64,000 nucleotides of DNA from Phlyctochytrium arcticum (GCA_025602905.1 JAHLKI010000012.1:1-64000), one strand, 5' to 3'. Shown: positions 45,177 through 56,253, counted from the stretch's first letter. The notes: generated by a model not told the origin, from the letters alone. Made by a program: numbers and translations.

Positions 45177-47135
45177 ATGGCTGATCAAACACTTCTCCCC
45201 GCATTCCCATCGCCTCCCAAATCCTGGGACAAGAACAAGGACTGCGTGATCCACAGCGGATTTTCCAAGCCATACACGGCCCCCATCGAAGCGGCCGGCA
45301 AGCAATTTGTGTCGGTTGTCCGACGACACCGGTTCAAGCGGTCCCTGGAAGAAGATGAATTGATTGAACAGGCACTGGAAGAAGCTCAGGCTGAGGATGT
45401 ATCCATGGAGGAAGATGAACCCGAGTCGCCTCGATTGCTCAAGAGTGATCCGTTAAAATGGAAGGTTTGTTTATATACATCTTCCTTGTGCCGTTGCAAT
45501 GTGCTAACCGTAATGTGGTTCAAGGAACAAGATCATTATGCTGTTCTGGGTCTTTCCAAAGTCCGATGGCAGGCCAGTGAAGATGACATTAAGCGGGCCT
45601 ACCGCCGTAAAGTCCTCAAACATCACCCTGACAAGAACCCCGATGGCTCTGATTCCTTTTTCAAATGTGTCCAGAAGGCATGGGAGATTATGTCCAACCC
45701 GACGAAACGTAAACAGTGGGATTCAGTTGACCCTAAATTCGACGATTCGTTGCCAAGCGCCAAAGCCAAGGGCGATTTCTTTGAGATTTATACGTCAGTG
45801 TTTGAAAAGGAGGCCCGGTTTTCCAAGACCCAGCCTATGCCTTTATTGGGAACGGCAGAACAGACCCGGGACCAAGTCGAAGAATTTTATAATGCGTGGT
45901 TCAACTTTGACTCGTGGCGGACGTTCGAGAATTTGGATGAAGAGGATACGGATAATGTCGAGTCGCGTGAGGAGCGACGATGGCTGGACCGGAAAAACAA
46001 GGCCGAACGGACGAAACGGAAGAAGGCGGATAACTCCCGTGTCAACAAATTGGTCGAACAAGCGTTTGCATTAGACCCCCGAATCAAACAGTTTCGGGAG
46101 GATGACAAGTACGCCAAGGATGCTAAAAAACGCGAGAAGGAAGCTATTGCCAAAGCTGCTGCTGAGGAAGCGCAACGGAAGGCTGAAGCCGAGGCGGCTG
46201 CAAAAGAGAAATCGGAGGCGGAAGAAAAAGCTCGTGCCCAAGCTGAGAAAAAGGACCGGGAAGCCACCAAAAATGCTATTCGGAAAGAAAAGAAGACGGT
46301 CAAACGCCTATTCCGGGATAACAATAATTTCCTGTCCGATGACGCGTCGGCCAGTGCTGTTGACCACTTACTAGGCAAATTGGACGAAATCATGGATGCA
46401 TTGGATGTACCGGGTCTTGAGGCTTTCCGCCAGAAATTGGAAGAAGCGGTCCGGGCCCATCATGACCCGATCATCATTCTGGATGAAGAGCATATGGCCA
46501 TTACGGAATCCCGCGATGCATCCGCGCAGGAGTCCAACAAGACTACCGACCCTACACTTGTGGCCAACGACAAAAAGACCAAGACACCCTGGAGCCCCAA
46601 AGAAACCGCGACCCTCATCAAGGCCGTTAAAATGTTTCCCGGGGGAACGATTGACCGATGGACCAAAATCGCCGAATACGTGAATGAACATGGCGGTGAT
46701 GAAAATGAATCTCCCGAAATGAAGTTGGCACGCAACCGAACTGCCAAGGAATCTATTTCTCACTCTAAACTCGTTCAAACGGCTCAATCCGCCGACCGCC
46801 AAAAAATGCAAATGGCAGTGAAGAAACCCGCTGCGAAATTGGAATTGAACGATGTTCCCACTGAACGGCATACTGTCACTGCTCCTGTCACTACTACTCC
46901 TACTACTCCTACCACCACGACAATGATGGCTCCACCCAACCCGGCCTGGTCGACCGACCAACAGCTTGCCCTTGAAATGGCCATGCGCAAATTCCCGGCA
47001 ACGCAGTTTAGGGCTGCCCCCAACGAACGGTGGGAGAAAATTGCCGGGGAGGTAGAAGGAAAGTCCAAGAAGGAGGTTAAAGCCCGCGTCAAGGAGTTGG
47101 CTGAGATGGTCAAGAGTAAGAAATCGACGGCTTAG
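45177..47135 (+). CDS. ZUO1: zuotin/DNAJC2-type ribosome-associated J-protein with SANT domains
   Basis: J-protein of the ribosome-associated complex; with its Hsp70 partner it helps nascent chains fold at the tunnel exit. Exons: 45177-45464 and 45525-47135. N-terminus includes FVSVVRRHRFKRSLEEDE. The J domain starts DHYAVLGLSKVRW and carries HPD in KHHPDKNPDG. The zuotin homology domain follows (FFEIYTSVFEKEARFS, FNFDSWRTFENLDEEDTDN), then the long charged middle helix, a four-helix region (LLGKLDEIMDALDV) and two SANT/Myb repeats: PWSPKETATLIKAVKMFPGG...RWTKIAEYV and AWSTDQQLALEMAMRKFP...RWEKIAGEV. Length about 632 residues, like animal DNAJC2/MPP11 rather than yeast Zuo1 (about 430). The 60-nt intron has no stop and a length divisible by three; the paralogue at 48-49.5 kb supports splicing it. 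Confidence 0.95.
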   Translation: MADQTLLPAFPSPPKSWDKNKDCVIHSGFSKPYTAPIEAAGKQFVSVVRRHRFKRSLEEDELIEQALEEAQAEDVSMEEDEPESPRLLKSDPLKWKVCLYTSSLCRCNVLTVMWFKEQDHYAVLGLSKVRWQASEDDIKRAYRRKVLKHHPDKNPDGSDSFFKCVQKAWEIMSNPTKRKQWDSVDPKFDDSLPSAKAKGDFFEIYTSVFEKEARFSKTQPMPLLGTAEQTRDQVEEFYNAWFNFDSWRTFENLDEEDTDNVESREERRWLDRKNKAERTKRKKADNSRVNKLVEQAFALDPRIKQFREDDKYAKDAKKREKEAIAKAAAEEAQRKAEAEAAAKEKSEAEEKARAQAEKKDREATKNAIRKEKKTVKRLFRDNNNFLSDDASASAVDHLLGKLDEIMDALDVPGLEAFRQKLEEAVRAHHDPIIILDEEHMAITESRDASAQESNKTTDPTLVANDKKTKTPWSPKETATLIKAVKMFPGGTIDRWTKIAEYVNEHGGDENESPEMKLARNRTAKESISHSKLVQTAQSADRQKMQMAVKKPAAKLELNDVPTERHTVTAPVTTTPTTPTTTTMMAPPNPAWSTDQQLALEMAMRKFPATQFRAAPNERWEKIAGEVEGKSKKEVKARVKELAEMVKSKKSTA

Positions 47136-48189
47136 AGACCGTTGATATTTCACACAATTTATATACATACTCTCCCTCTCTCTCTTCTCTCTCTCCCATT
47201 CCGATACCATCATGTTTATGTTTTCGTTATGTATTTATCTCTCGGTTTTTTGTGTGAATACAGTTGTTGGAATACCCCCCATTGAAAAAGTACTTTGGAA
47301 CCGTTGCATTTTGTTGCTGGGATGAGAGACCCACTACCGCTCGACACGAAATCCTAAATTATGGGTTGCGCCGTCTTTACCTCGTAGGATTTGTCCACTG
47401 CATGCCTCAAGACACAAAGTGACCTGGTGAGATACTGCGCCAAGCATTTCTTTCCCACGGAGTCAGAAACCAGGTATTTTAAATTTTCGGGGGAAGGTCC
47501 AGGGAACGATGGGTGAAGATGCGGGCAAGGAGATGGGTAAGAAAGTCGGGGGGTTTTGAAAAGACCTTTTACGTATTGGCCGGCCGTACGTGTATCGTCT
47601 ACCCACGTCCTTTTCTTCTCATATATATTTATGCTTGTGTCATTTATTTTTGAGAAATTCCCGACCAGTTCGTAATACATACATCCCGCTGCTCCTGACC
47701 AAATTGTGGGAGTGCATCTTGCAGTGTCAGCTGGATGAAAACATTTTTGTGTAAGCTGGATGAAAACATTTTTGCGTAACGCGGTTTTTGTCCCCACGCG
47801 GGCCGGTGCAAAATGGAAAAAGGAGGTTATTTGATACGCGCCCGTGTATATGTACAAAGGCAAAGACGGGAATTTCTGTCTTTTTGGTCAATCGTCACAG
47901 GTACAAGAGATGGTATGTATCTGAGGAGGGATCCATGCACCGTTGGACTTTTGCTTTGGGGTTGGCTGCTCAGCATAGATCCGGTTTGTGTTGTCGGAAA
48001 TCAGAAATCTGGTGCAAGTTCAATGGAGGGGAGAAATGAACTGGACTGCTCGTATTTGACGGGACGACACAGAAAAAAAGGTCTGAGCAATGTTATGGTA
48101 AGTAGATAGATTGAGAAAAGTATAATTTAGAATAAAAAATCAAAACAAATAAAAAGAGAATGTCTGTAGACAGCAAGAGTTCAATGTTC
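47136..48189. other. spacer between convergent zuotin paralogues
   Basis: About 1 kb between the two stops. A 25-bp unit (GCTGGATGAAAACATTTTTG with flanks) is tandemly doubled at about 47729-47778. No gene is supported. Confidence 0.45.
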
Positions 48190-49530
48190 TCAAGCAGACG
48201 CAACAGAAGTCTTGTGTTGCTCATCAATAATGGCGATCGGGTCCTGTTTGTCCGCTACAGCCTTTTCCAGGGATTTGCGGAACGTTTCGAGTCCAGCGAC
48301 TTCCAGAACTTCCAGAATCGCGTCCAATTTGCCCAAAAGTTGGTCAACGGCACTGGCAGAGGCATCAGCGGGTAAAAAGTTGTTGTTGTCACGAGCCAGA
48401 CGGCGTATCGTCTTCTTTTCTTTTCGGAGTGCATTTTTGGCGGCTTCACGGTCCTTTTTAGAGGCTTGAGCACGAGCCTTCTCTTCCGCATCAGCCTTCT
48501 CCTTGGCAGCAGCCTCCTCCTCGGCTTTACGTTGGGCTTCCTCGGCAGCAGCTTTAGCGGCGGCTTCCTTCTCGCGCTTTTTGCTATTTTTGGCGTACTT
48601 GTCGTCCTCACGGAACTGTTTGATTCGGGGGTCCAAAGCAAAGGCTTGCTCGACCAGTTTGTTGACACGGGAGTTATCGGCCTTCTTGCGTTTGGTCCGC
48701 TCCGTCTTGTTTTTACGGTCCAACCATCGGCGCTCTTCGCGAGACTCGATGTTATCGGTATCCTCCTCATCGAGGTTCTCGAACGTCCGCCACGAGTCAA
48801 AGTTGAACCACGCATTGTAAAACTCTTCAACCTCGTCTCGGGTCTGGTCTGGCGTTCCAAGGGAAGGTACAGGCTGAGTCTTGGAGAATCGGGCCTCCTT
48901 CTCAAACACCGAGGTGTAAATTTCAAAGAAATCGCCCTTGGCTTTAGCGCTCGGCAGGGAATCGTCAAATTTAGGGTCAACGGAATCCCATTGTTTACGT
49001 TTGGTGGGCTCGGACATGACTTCCCAGGCTTTTTGGATACACTTGAAGAAGGAGTCGGAGCCGTCGGGGTTCTTGTCGGGGTGGTGCTTGAGGACTTTGC
49101 GGCGGTAGGCTCGCTTGATATCATCGTCATTGGCTTTGTAGCGGAGCTTGGAGAGACCGAGGACGGCGTAGTGGTCTTGTTCCTGTAATATACAAGATCA
49201 GCATCTATAGACAAAATCCAACCGAAAGTTGATGTGATGTATTACCTTCCACTTCAACGGATCACTCTTGAGCAATCGCGCGGACTCGGGCTCATCTTCC
49301 TCCATGGACACATCTTCAGCCTGGGCCTCTTCAAGTGCTTGCTCAATCTTTTCGTCCTCCTCCAGGGATCGCTTGAACCGGTGTCGTCGGACAACTGAAA
49401 CAAATTGCTTTCCGGCAGCTTCGATGGGAGCCTTGTACAGGGGAGCGAATCCGCTGTGGACGACGCTGTCCTTGTTTTTGTCCCAGGACTTTGGCGGCGA
49501 CGGGAGGGTCGGGATTTCCAGGATAGACAT
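48190..49530 (-). CDS. zuotin paralogue without SANT domains
   Basis: Exons 49530-49246 and 49182-48190 encode about 425 residues. The first three quarters closely follow the neighbouring gene: FVSVVRRHRFKRSLEEDE, the J domain with KHHPDKNPDG, FFEIYTSVFEKEARFS, FNFDSWRTFENLDEEDTDN and the long Lys/Glu/Ala helix. It ends soon after LLGKLDAILEVLEVAGLETF with IIDEQHKTSVASA and has no SANT repeats, so its layout is that of yeast Zuo1. The intron sits at the identical position (after PLKWK). The charged helix differs by several conservative changes and the codons have diverged, so this is an old duplicate under selection, not a recent copy. Both the HPD motif and the open frame argue that it is functional. 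Confidence 0.93.
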
Positions 49531-49816
49531 TATGGGTGGAGTGTGTAGTTGGGTTTGAAAACACTAAGGTGCAGGGAAATGCTCGCTTTTCCGCCGGGTT
49601 TTCGGGGTTGGAAAATTTCCCAAACTACAAAAACATTTTGCTCACGTGAAATTTTTGATGTAACCAAAATTGGCTAAACGACTTTGCGCGAAAGCGAAGT
49701 TTCGGAAACGGACGCGGAGCAGAATCCCATTGGAAAGACTTCAAGACGAGCAAACCCTGGCGCAAAGCAAAGGGAAACGTATCCCAAGAAACCTCGGGAA
49801 ACCAGCTAGAGGAATC
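49531..49816. promoter_or_regulatory. shared upstream region of zuotin paralogue and ENKD1-like gene
   Basis: About 290 bases between two divergent starts. It may include an unrecognised first exon of the plus-strand gene, since its frame is open leftwards from 49817 without an ATG. Confidence 0.35.
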
Positions 49817-51193
49817 ATGGAAGCCCGCAAGATGCACCTCAGGCAAATGGCCGGTACAGCCGTCGGCATGATCCTCAAACCGTCACGCGGAGTGAGGTAA
49901 AAATTATCTTCAACTTTTTCTTGTGGGATTTTCCAAAAGCTAACACCAATCAACCAGGGACGACATTATCCGTTCGGGAGGAAAACCAAAGGACCATTGC
50001 AAGGAAAACCGGCTCCGGCTCAAATCGATGCAGAAAGCCAACAAAGCCCAGAAAGAGGAGGATGCCAAACCTGAGCCGCGGCCGTTCAAATTAAAGCAGT
50101 TTGAGGATGTACCGTCAAAATTGCAGACGCGTCGGATAAGTGTATGTTCTTGGATGAGCTACGGGTTGGAAGAGATTTAGTAATTTGTTGGTTGGGTAGT
50201 CTTCAAGTACTTTGGTATCAAGTCATGGATCTGAAGCATCACGACCATCAACAGCCGGATCGGCTCATGTGAGTGCGAGATGGCCCTTTGAACAACCTAG
50301 GATTCGAACGTACTGACCATGGCAGTCTAGTCTACAACGTCCAAGAAGAACTTCATCTCCATCAATGCCGCCAAAGCTCGTCACCTCTCACCAGTAAGAC
50401 TCGTATTGAACGCGTCTCTGTACGTGTCCGTTGATTGGTCAATGCGTATTTTAGCCCGTCCCCAAAACCCCTGAACCCACATTAGTCGAGCGAAAAACAA
50501 AGAAGGGCCAAGTCCCAAAATAGTGAGTTCAATGGTTTTTTTCGAGGTTGTTCTGAAGAAGCCCTAATCTGGCCATTGCAAAAAAGTTTGGTAGATCGTA
50601 AACTTGAGTGGGCAGACCGAGAACGCGCTCGGCAACAACATTTAGAGGAAGTCAAGTATGTGATTGCGATGTGGTGTGATTTTTTTGGACAAATTTACTG
50701 ATCGAAAAACGTTAGGATACCACCAGGGATGACACGTAAGCATGATAAACGTTCAGGGACGTAGGCGTACATATTCTTAACCATGCCTTGTCTTGAACAG
50801 TCGTACCAGAAGAGGAACGGATAGCTACATTGGTTGAATTGCAAAGGCGTAAGAAACCGTTTCTTATGTGTGGAAGATGCAAACACTCATGTTTGTTTAT
50901 TCACAGGGCAAGACGAGCTAATGGACGCACTCTCCAAATTCCCAGTTATCATCGAGACAATCAGCATGAAGCGTCGCAAAGCCATAATAGAGAGTCAATT
51001 AAACGAGATCGAGGCAGCCAAGGACGCCTTCTCCAAGAAAAAAGTATATGTTCCCCAAATACCCGAATCGGCCGAGCAAGTATTTGTTGTTCCCGAGGAG
51101 CCTGATACCGGGGTGGGCGTTTGGGACCGGGCTCGACGCACTGTACAGGCAGACCAACGAATGAGGTCACATAGTCCCAAACTGTTTGGATGA
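49817..51193 (+). CDS. ENKD1-like enkurin-domain protein
   Basis: Enkurin-domain proteins bind microtubules of cilia, centrosomes or basal bodies; the presence of one fits a zoosporic fungus. I read nine small exons: 49817-49896, 49958-50141, 50200-50268, 50331-50393, 50455-50522, 50587-50655, 50716-50735, 50801-50848, 50907-51193. Order of motifs: KDHCKENRLRLKSMQKANK and PFKLKQFEDVPSKLQTR (N-terminal ENKD1-like block); KKNFISINAAKARHLSP; KLEWADRERARQQHLEEVKI; then PPGMTLVPEEERIATLVELQ, DELMDALSKFPVIIETISMK, RRKAIIESQLNEIEAAKDAF and SKKKVYVP, which is the C-terminal enkurin domain. The start is uncertain; ATG 49817 is the only one in the first open exon and an upstream exon is possible. About 300 residues as read. 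Confidence 0.82.
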
Positions 51194-51348
51194 TTTCGGC
51201 AAGCGTGCTCATTGTACACAAAAATAACAGAAAAAAACAGAGTGTGTTACTCAACACACTAGAGTCTCTCTTGTATTTCACTTTTGGATATGTATCTAGT
51301 TTTAAATAATACCGGTTCTTGTGCTGGTCTAAAACACTTGTACAATTA

Positions 51349-52429
51349 TCACTCTTCGTCAATTTCCTCGTAGTCTGCCTCGTTTTCGGCACTTTCGGCT
51401 TCTTCTTGAGCCTTCCGCTGTGCGACAATGCGGGCGAGGCTCTTGTTCACTCGAAGATCGCTTAATTGAACATACTTATTACATCCTGCGACAGGACACT
51501 CGGCGCGGCTGTTATGATTGTTGCGCTGAGAGATTTTGATATGTGCAGTAATAGCCTCGCTGGAGTATGAGTGTCGGCACACTTGTGATGTGACGGGGTC
51601 GTCCAGATAGGATCGCTAAATACAAAAGTGATAAATGAGAAATTCCTTTGTGTATAAACAAAAGATTTTGGGCTTACCGTGATGGGACAAATCATGCTCT
51701 CATTTTGACTGACAATCTCCAATTCATCATCCTCCTCCTCATTCGAAGCATTCAATGTAAATGGCTTGCCAGGATGAGTCTTCTCCCACAGTCTGCGCTG
51801 ATATTCAACGTAATCCTCTGATCCGTGGTACTTTTCCTCATCCGTTTTCGTGGCATAGAGTTGTTGGAACGCCTCGTACTTTTCATTGAAGGCATTGACA
51901 AGTTGATTATCCTCAACTGTGGCATGATTGACTGAAAGCTCTGAGTTCATCTGCTTGAGAATCTGTCTCGTGGCTTCGAATTCAGCCTGCACATCCAGAA
52001 ACTGTTTCAGCGACTCGCTCAGATTTGCCATAATTTGTTCGGCATGCTCGGTCGTGTAGTCGACTTCGGCAGCTCGGCCCCGACCTCCCCGTTGCGGCGC
52101 TGTGGCTGCCTGCAGCTGGTCGGCCGGAATCTTCTTAAAGTATTCTATTGAGTCTTGAAGCTCGGCTGCTGCATCACTGACAATATCAACGCCGTTGGCT
52201 GCATTGTTTAGAACTGGCTCAAAATTGTCGATGAGTGACTTGAACTTTGACCCTGCAAGCTGGAGATGAGTGTCCTTCCGTTATTGCATGGAGTTACTGA
52301 TAAAGGCTTACCGTAGGCAGCTAAGGCGGCCATGTTTGCGATTTGTGTGAATTGCGAATTGTTCAAAGTCGGGGTTTCGCACAACGTATTTGCTGACCCT
52401 AAACCAAATTCTGGAATGGCCAAATTCAT
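51349..52429 (-). CDS. NSE2: Nse2/Mms21, SUMO E3 ligase of the SMC5/6 complex
   Basis: Docks on Smc5 and sumoylates DNA-repair substrates. Exons: 52429-52312, 52252-51678 and 51615-51349. The N-terminal half is helical (FEPVLNNAANGVDIVSDAAA, LKQFLDVQAEFEATRQILKQ). The C-terminal SP-RING begins SMICPIT at the end of exon 2 and continues in exon 3 with DDPVTSQVCRHSYSSEAITA, then AECPVAGCNKYV. The Cys, Cys-x-His and Cys..Cys ligands are all present. It ends in an acidic tail (AENEADYEEIDEE). A second possible start is ATG 52331-52333 (MAALAAYG); the upstream one adds MNLAIPEFGLG. Length near 320 residues is typical. Convergent with the ENKD1-like gene, 155 bases between stops. Confidence 0.88.
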
Positions 52430-52506
52430 TGCATACTCTGGGGCAAACTCTGTCAAAAGATAGAATAAAATATATTTACATCCAACAGGATGGTACAGTG
52501 ATACAA

Positions 52507-53490
52507 TCAATATGTGACGGCGGGAAAGGCCGCCTTTGCATTGGTAAACTGTGTTGCGTTCCATCCAGAATTGAATACCGTTGGTGCGTTTCCGCTCAAA
52601 TCCCGCCCCACTGCACCACTCATAAAGTGAATAAATTCCCCGATGTTGAGATCGTGCGCATATTTAATGTTGATGGTGTCGGCGACTGTCGGATAATACT
52701 GAGAGAGCAATCCGAAAAAATCCTCCATAAACATAGCCGAATTTGACTTTTCCACCCACAATGGGTAAAAGAAATCCTTGAACCATGCAACATTCGCCCC
52801 ATTGACGGGAAGGTTGTTGTCGGTGTTGGCAGAAAAAGTGGTATATACGCGAGAAGCTTCCGCCGTTCGACCCGTGCGATTGTAAAAATCAAATACGCAG
52901 AGTTCTGCCCACTTGCTGTCTCCCCAAACACTTATCATCGGCGAGCCATTGACGCCCTGTCCTGCAGCTTCTGCCATGTGGCACGTTTCATGAACCAGTA
53001 CGTCTTGCAGAGCATCATCGTCAAAGTACCAGTTTTTTGCTCCCACGTCGATGATATTTTTGTATGTCGTGTCCGCATTATGTCGGAAACTCGCCATCCC
53101 GCCCAGAAGTTTATTCTCGTGACAGTATACAAAGAGCGGCTTCGGGAGTCCAAACTGTTCACAGCCGGGACCCATGGGGGGAGGAATATCTCGAGCAACC
53201 GAACAGCTTCCGTAGGATGTCTTTAGGAACCGGTACACTTCAGTCATGAACGGGCCCACCCAGCGAGTTTGGCTGCGATTGAGCGCACGCATGTCATCGT
53301 CGTAGTAGATTGCCACATCGTGGTTGCAATATACTTTTGTCAAATTCACCCCCGGGTCCACTGCATCTTCAAAAGCGTCCGTCGCCTCATTGGCACAACA
53401 GCAACTAGCCGAGACTTGAAGCGTCCTCCAAGCGATGCACGCAATTACCGTAAAGATGCAAATGGTCGACAGACGTATCCTGCGGAGCAT
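52507..53490 (-). CDS. secreted HExxH metallopeptidase-like protein
   Basis: Single-exon 327-residue protein with a clear signal peptide: MLRRIRLSTICIFTVIACIA, cleavage probably after VSA. The mature part is rich in aromatic residues and cysteines (SCCCANEATD, VYCNHDVAIYYDDD, GSCSVARD). It contains VLVHETCHMAEAAG, a textbook zinc-binding HExxH. Downstream acids suitable as the third ligand include ISVWGDSKWAELCVFDFY. Several N-glycosylation sites (NRS, NRT, NLT) are present. I do not recognise the exact family; a secreted peptidase used by a saprotroph or parasite is the natural reading, but catalysis is inferred from the motif only. It sits just 5' of Nse2 on the same strand with a spacer of only about 80 bases. 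Confidence 0.75.
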   Translation of the reverse strand: MLRRIRLSTICIFTVIACIAWRTLQVSASCCCANEATDAFEDAVDPGVNLTKVYCNHDVAIYYDDDMRALNRSQTRWVGPFMTEVYRFLKTSYGSCSVARDIPPPMGPGCEQFGLPKPLFVYCHENKLLGGMASFRHNADTTYKNIIDVGAKNWYFDDDALQDVLVHETCHMAEAAGQGVNGSPMISVWGDSKWAELCVFDFYNRTGRTAEASRVYTTFSANTDNNLPVNGANVAWFKDFFYPLWVEKSNSAMFMEDFFGLLSQYYPTVADTINIKYAHDLNIGEFIHFMSGAVGRDLSGNAPTVFNSGWNATQFTNAKAAFPAVTY

Positions 53491-54397
53491 GTTGAGCGAA
53501 ATTCAGCCTTGCTTTTGTTCTTTTTTTTTTGGAAAAGGAAACCTTTTGGTGGATTTTATGATGAAAGAGGAGCAGTAAATGCGGTATACCCAAAAAGCGA
53601 GAAAATCAGGGTATGATCGTGTATTTTTTTTAAACTCCGGTCCCGAATATGAAGCATCTTGAACCTGTTCTGAAACATGCTTCTCAGACACGCCCTGGAA
53701 TAACGAAAATCATTATAATTAACCATGGAGAAACCTTCGGAAAGGATGCCGGAGCATCCTTGAGGGACATTATGGGGTATCGGAATTGTGAAGTGGAGGG
53801 TATTTCGGTAACTGGCATTCCTCGGTATTGGAAAGTACCTAGAGCCAGGGCACAACGGTTCCCATATGCTTCCAGCACAATAACTTGCCGAGGGTCATGG
53901 CTCTGAATAGCTTGTTACCAATAGTTCTAGCATATTTTTACAAATTAATCGCTGTAGATGGATTGTACTGGTTGCGGCTGGGCACATAAGTTCCCAGAGA
54001 ATCCCAGGTAAATCTTTACCCCGAATGTGACAGCAAAGTTAAAGCGTCTGTCTGCTATTCACATTCATCCGAACGTCCCAGCAAAACTACAGAAGCTAGC
54101 TTGTGTAACGTATCGGATTTACTCGCAAAGGATTGGCAACCTTCCTTCGTTTTAATTTCAGCGGCATATCTTTTGGCAAAATAAACACTGTTGAAAATCT
54201 AATGAGGTGCATGTTTTTGACTCTGCCTTTCCAGCACGTTTTTCTCAGAGCTCTTTCTCTTTGATGCTCACTCAATTATGAGGGTGAAGATCTTAAAACT
54301 GCGCAACAAGCGCAGCCGCTTGGTTGACTGATGACAGCGCAAATTTCGGACTTGTCGGACAGAAAACTTGCTCTCCAGATACTCGACCCTTTCCCAA
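53491..54397. other. intergenic region
   Basis: About 900 bases between the divergent metallopeptidase-like and DCC1 genes. It serves as upstream region for both. Nothing else is recognised on either strand. Confidence 0.4.
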
Positions 54398-55906
54398 ATG
54401 ACAATAGCAGAGACCGCAGTTCTGACTTTTCCAGTCAATTTCAACCCGTCAGGCCACTACACTCTTCTCGAGCTACCCTCTGAACTAGCCGCAGCGTTCG
54501 ACGACAACGGATCTTTGGTCAAAAAGTAAGGACAAACTTGACTATTTCTTACAGAATACAGCCCAGTCTGATAGACCGTTTGCAGAGATTTGATAATAAA
54601 GGGCACAGAGGATGAATCTATCGTTGTATGCACACAAAATGCGACATATGTGGTCAGCAGCGTGCAAACATCCAATACGCTCCTTTTCGCCAAACCCACT
54701 GGAACAGCGCAGCAACAAAATCTGAGCACATCGTATGAGATCCAAGAAAGTCTTGCATGCTATTGGGAACTAGTCCCTTGTCAGGCTCGATTAGATAAAC
54801 TGCGGCAGTTGCTGGAAAACGCGTTGTATCGTGGATCCGTGCAGGAGGATATCGGCAACCAACATGAGGTAATCAAATAGCTCATCCATCAAGGACACAT
54901 CAGAAAAGCTCATCCTCCCGCCAAGAAATTTGAAGGTTCTCAATATTACACGACTGAAGAGCTACTTGATATAATACAAGCAAGCGAAGACGAGCTGCGG
55001 ATAGGATTGGAGGAATTGGGTGCTGTGGAGATCGATGGTATGTCTTTTTGTTTAAGGATCATTGTTGAATGGAAGGACAGCGTCAGCTCATGCATTTGCT
55101 AGGCAAATGGCGCTTGCTCGAGTCCTCATATCAGGAATCAATATTGAAGTATCTGCTTATCTCGGCGGCAGCAGACGAATTGGATTTGGACAACCTCTCG
55201 GTGGAGCAATGTTTGGCCAGTATGATGGACTCGGGATATTCTCCAGAGCTTATTCGACATACTGTCAAATACTTTGCCACAGAGGATGACGATGCCATTG
55301 ATGGTACTATGCGTTCATTGTAATCACTGTCGACCCCTCTTCATATTCCATTTAGATTCCTCGCGCCGAAAGTTATGCGCAAGCAAGGTTGGCCGCTTTA
55401 TTGGGAAACAAGCTTTAGCCAATGCGGAGGTAAGAACACATGATCCTTAGTCTTCCTCGCTAGCTCTAACACGGGTTCCACCATCAGTCCCCAAAAACAA
55501 ATTTGGATCTGTTTATGTTGGATTGGCAAAGCGCCGTGCCCGAACCCTTCAAGGTGGACTTGTCTATGCTTGCGGGACTTTGTCTTGTGGAGGACGGCCC
55601 CACTGGACAGTCTATCATATACTTTCCCAAGTCCCGGCTGCCCATGGATGAGAAAGGTCGCTTCGAGATGCTTTTCAACGTACGGAAAAAATGGGCCCAT
55701 GAAGAGTTTGTTCCATATAGTACGTTTCAACCTGCGAGCATTTCTGACACTCTGACACAACCATCTAACGTTACCTTTCAGTCTCAGATCTGGCGCCCAC
55801 CACCAAGAAACTTGATGCGATATTGCTCAAGTATGCTCGTATGTTCAAAGCGGGAACCCAAGTGTTCTACACGTCACGCTACACTTACTTCAACGCCGCT
55901 CGATAA
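54398..55906 (+). CDS. DCC1: Dcc1, sister-chromatid cohesion protein (Ctf18-RFC subunit)
   Basis: Dcc1 with Ctf8 and Ctf18 forms an alternative clamp loader for PCNA. Exons: 54398-54525, 54586-54868, about 54881-55037, 55076-55303, 55356-55429, 55488-55719, 55782-55906. Landmarks: YTLLELPSELAAAF, LIIKGTEDESIVVCTQNATY, SSVQTSNTLL, LLDIIQASEDELRIGLEELG, LMHLLGKWRLLESSY, RRKLCASKVGRFIGKQAL, FMLDWQSAVPEPFKVDLSML, and the winged-helix tail TSRYTYFNAAR. One oddity: the third exon follows the second in frame across an in-frame TAG at 54878-54880. The 12-nt stretch GTAATCAAATAG looks like an intron but is far too short; a 42-nt intron from a GTGCAG donor at 54839 is an alternative, as is a nonsense mutation. 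All other junctions are clean. Confidence 0.87.
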
Positions 55907-56253
55907 AGTCAACGAACGCAAAGTGCCATATTCAATTTGGAGCAAACTAGATTCTTCCTTACTTTTGTACATACCTTTCTGCTACATTTAACTAACGTTT
56001 CCATTAATTCAAAGTACTATTGATACCAAGCCTACATAGTAGGATCAGGTTTTTTTTTATTAATAGTCTCTGCTTTTGCCCTTTTCCCTATATATATAGC
56101 ATCTTCCTGACGGTGGTTGAGACTGTCGTATATCCTTGACGCCGTTATTTTTGCCGCTGATGTTTGATGTTCTAGTTGAGTCACTGGCAACATGACTTTC
56201 CAAAAATCAAATCTGAAATTCGTGCAGGTTGCTTGCGTCGGCCTCACAACACA
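55907..56253. other. intergenic spacer
   Basis: About 350 bases between the Dcc1 stop and the porphobilinogen synthase start. A TATATATAG lies at about 56090-56098, some 160 nt upstream of the next ATG, and may be its TATA element. Confidence 0.4.

Noticed and set aside
46371..47213. 280-codon open frame opposite the SANT-type zuotin
   Set aside because: Pure antisense of a conserved coding region, no start context, no homology pattern.
50300..50320. GTTCGAATCC box on the minus strand inside an ENKD1 intron
   Set aside because: No complementary T-stem or acceptor stem; chance match.
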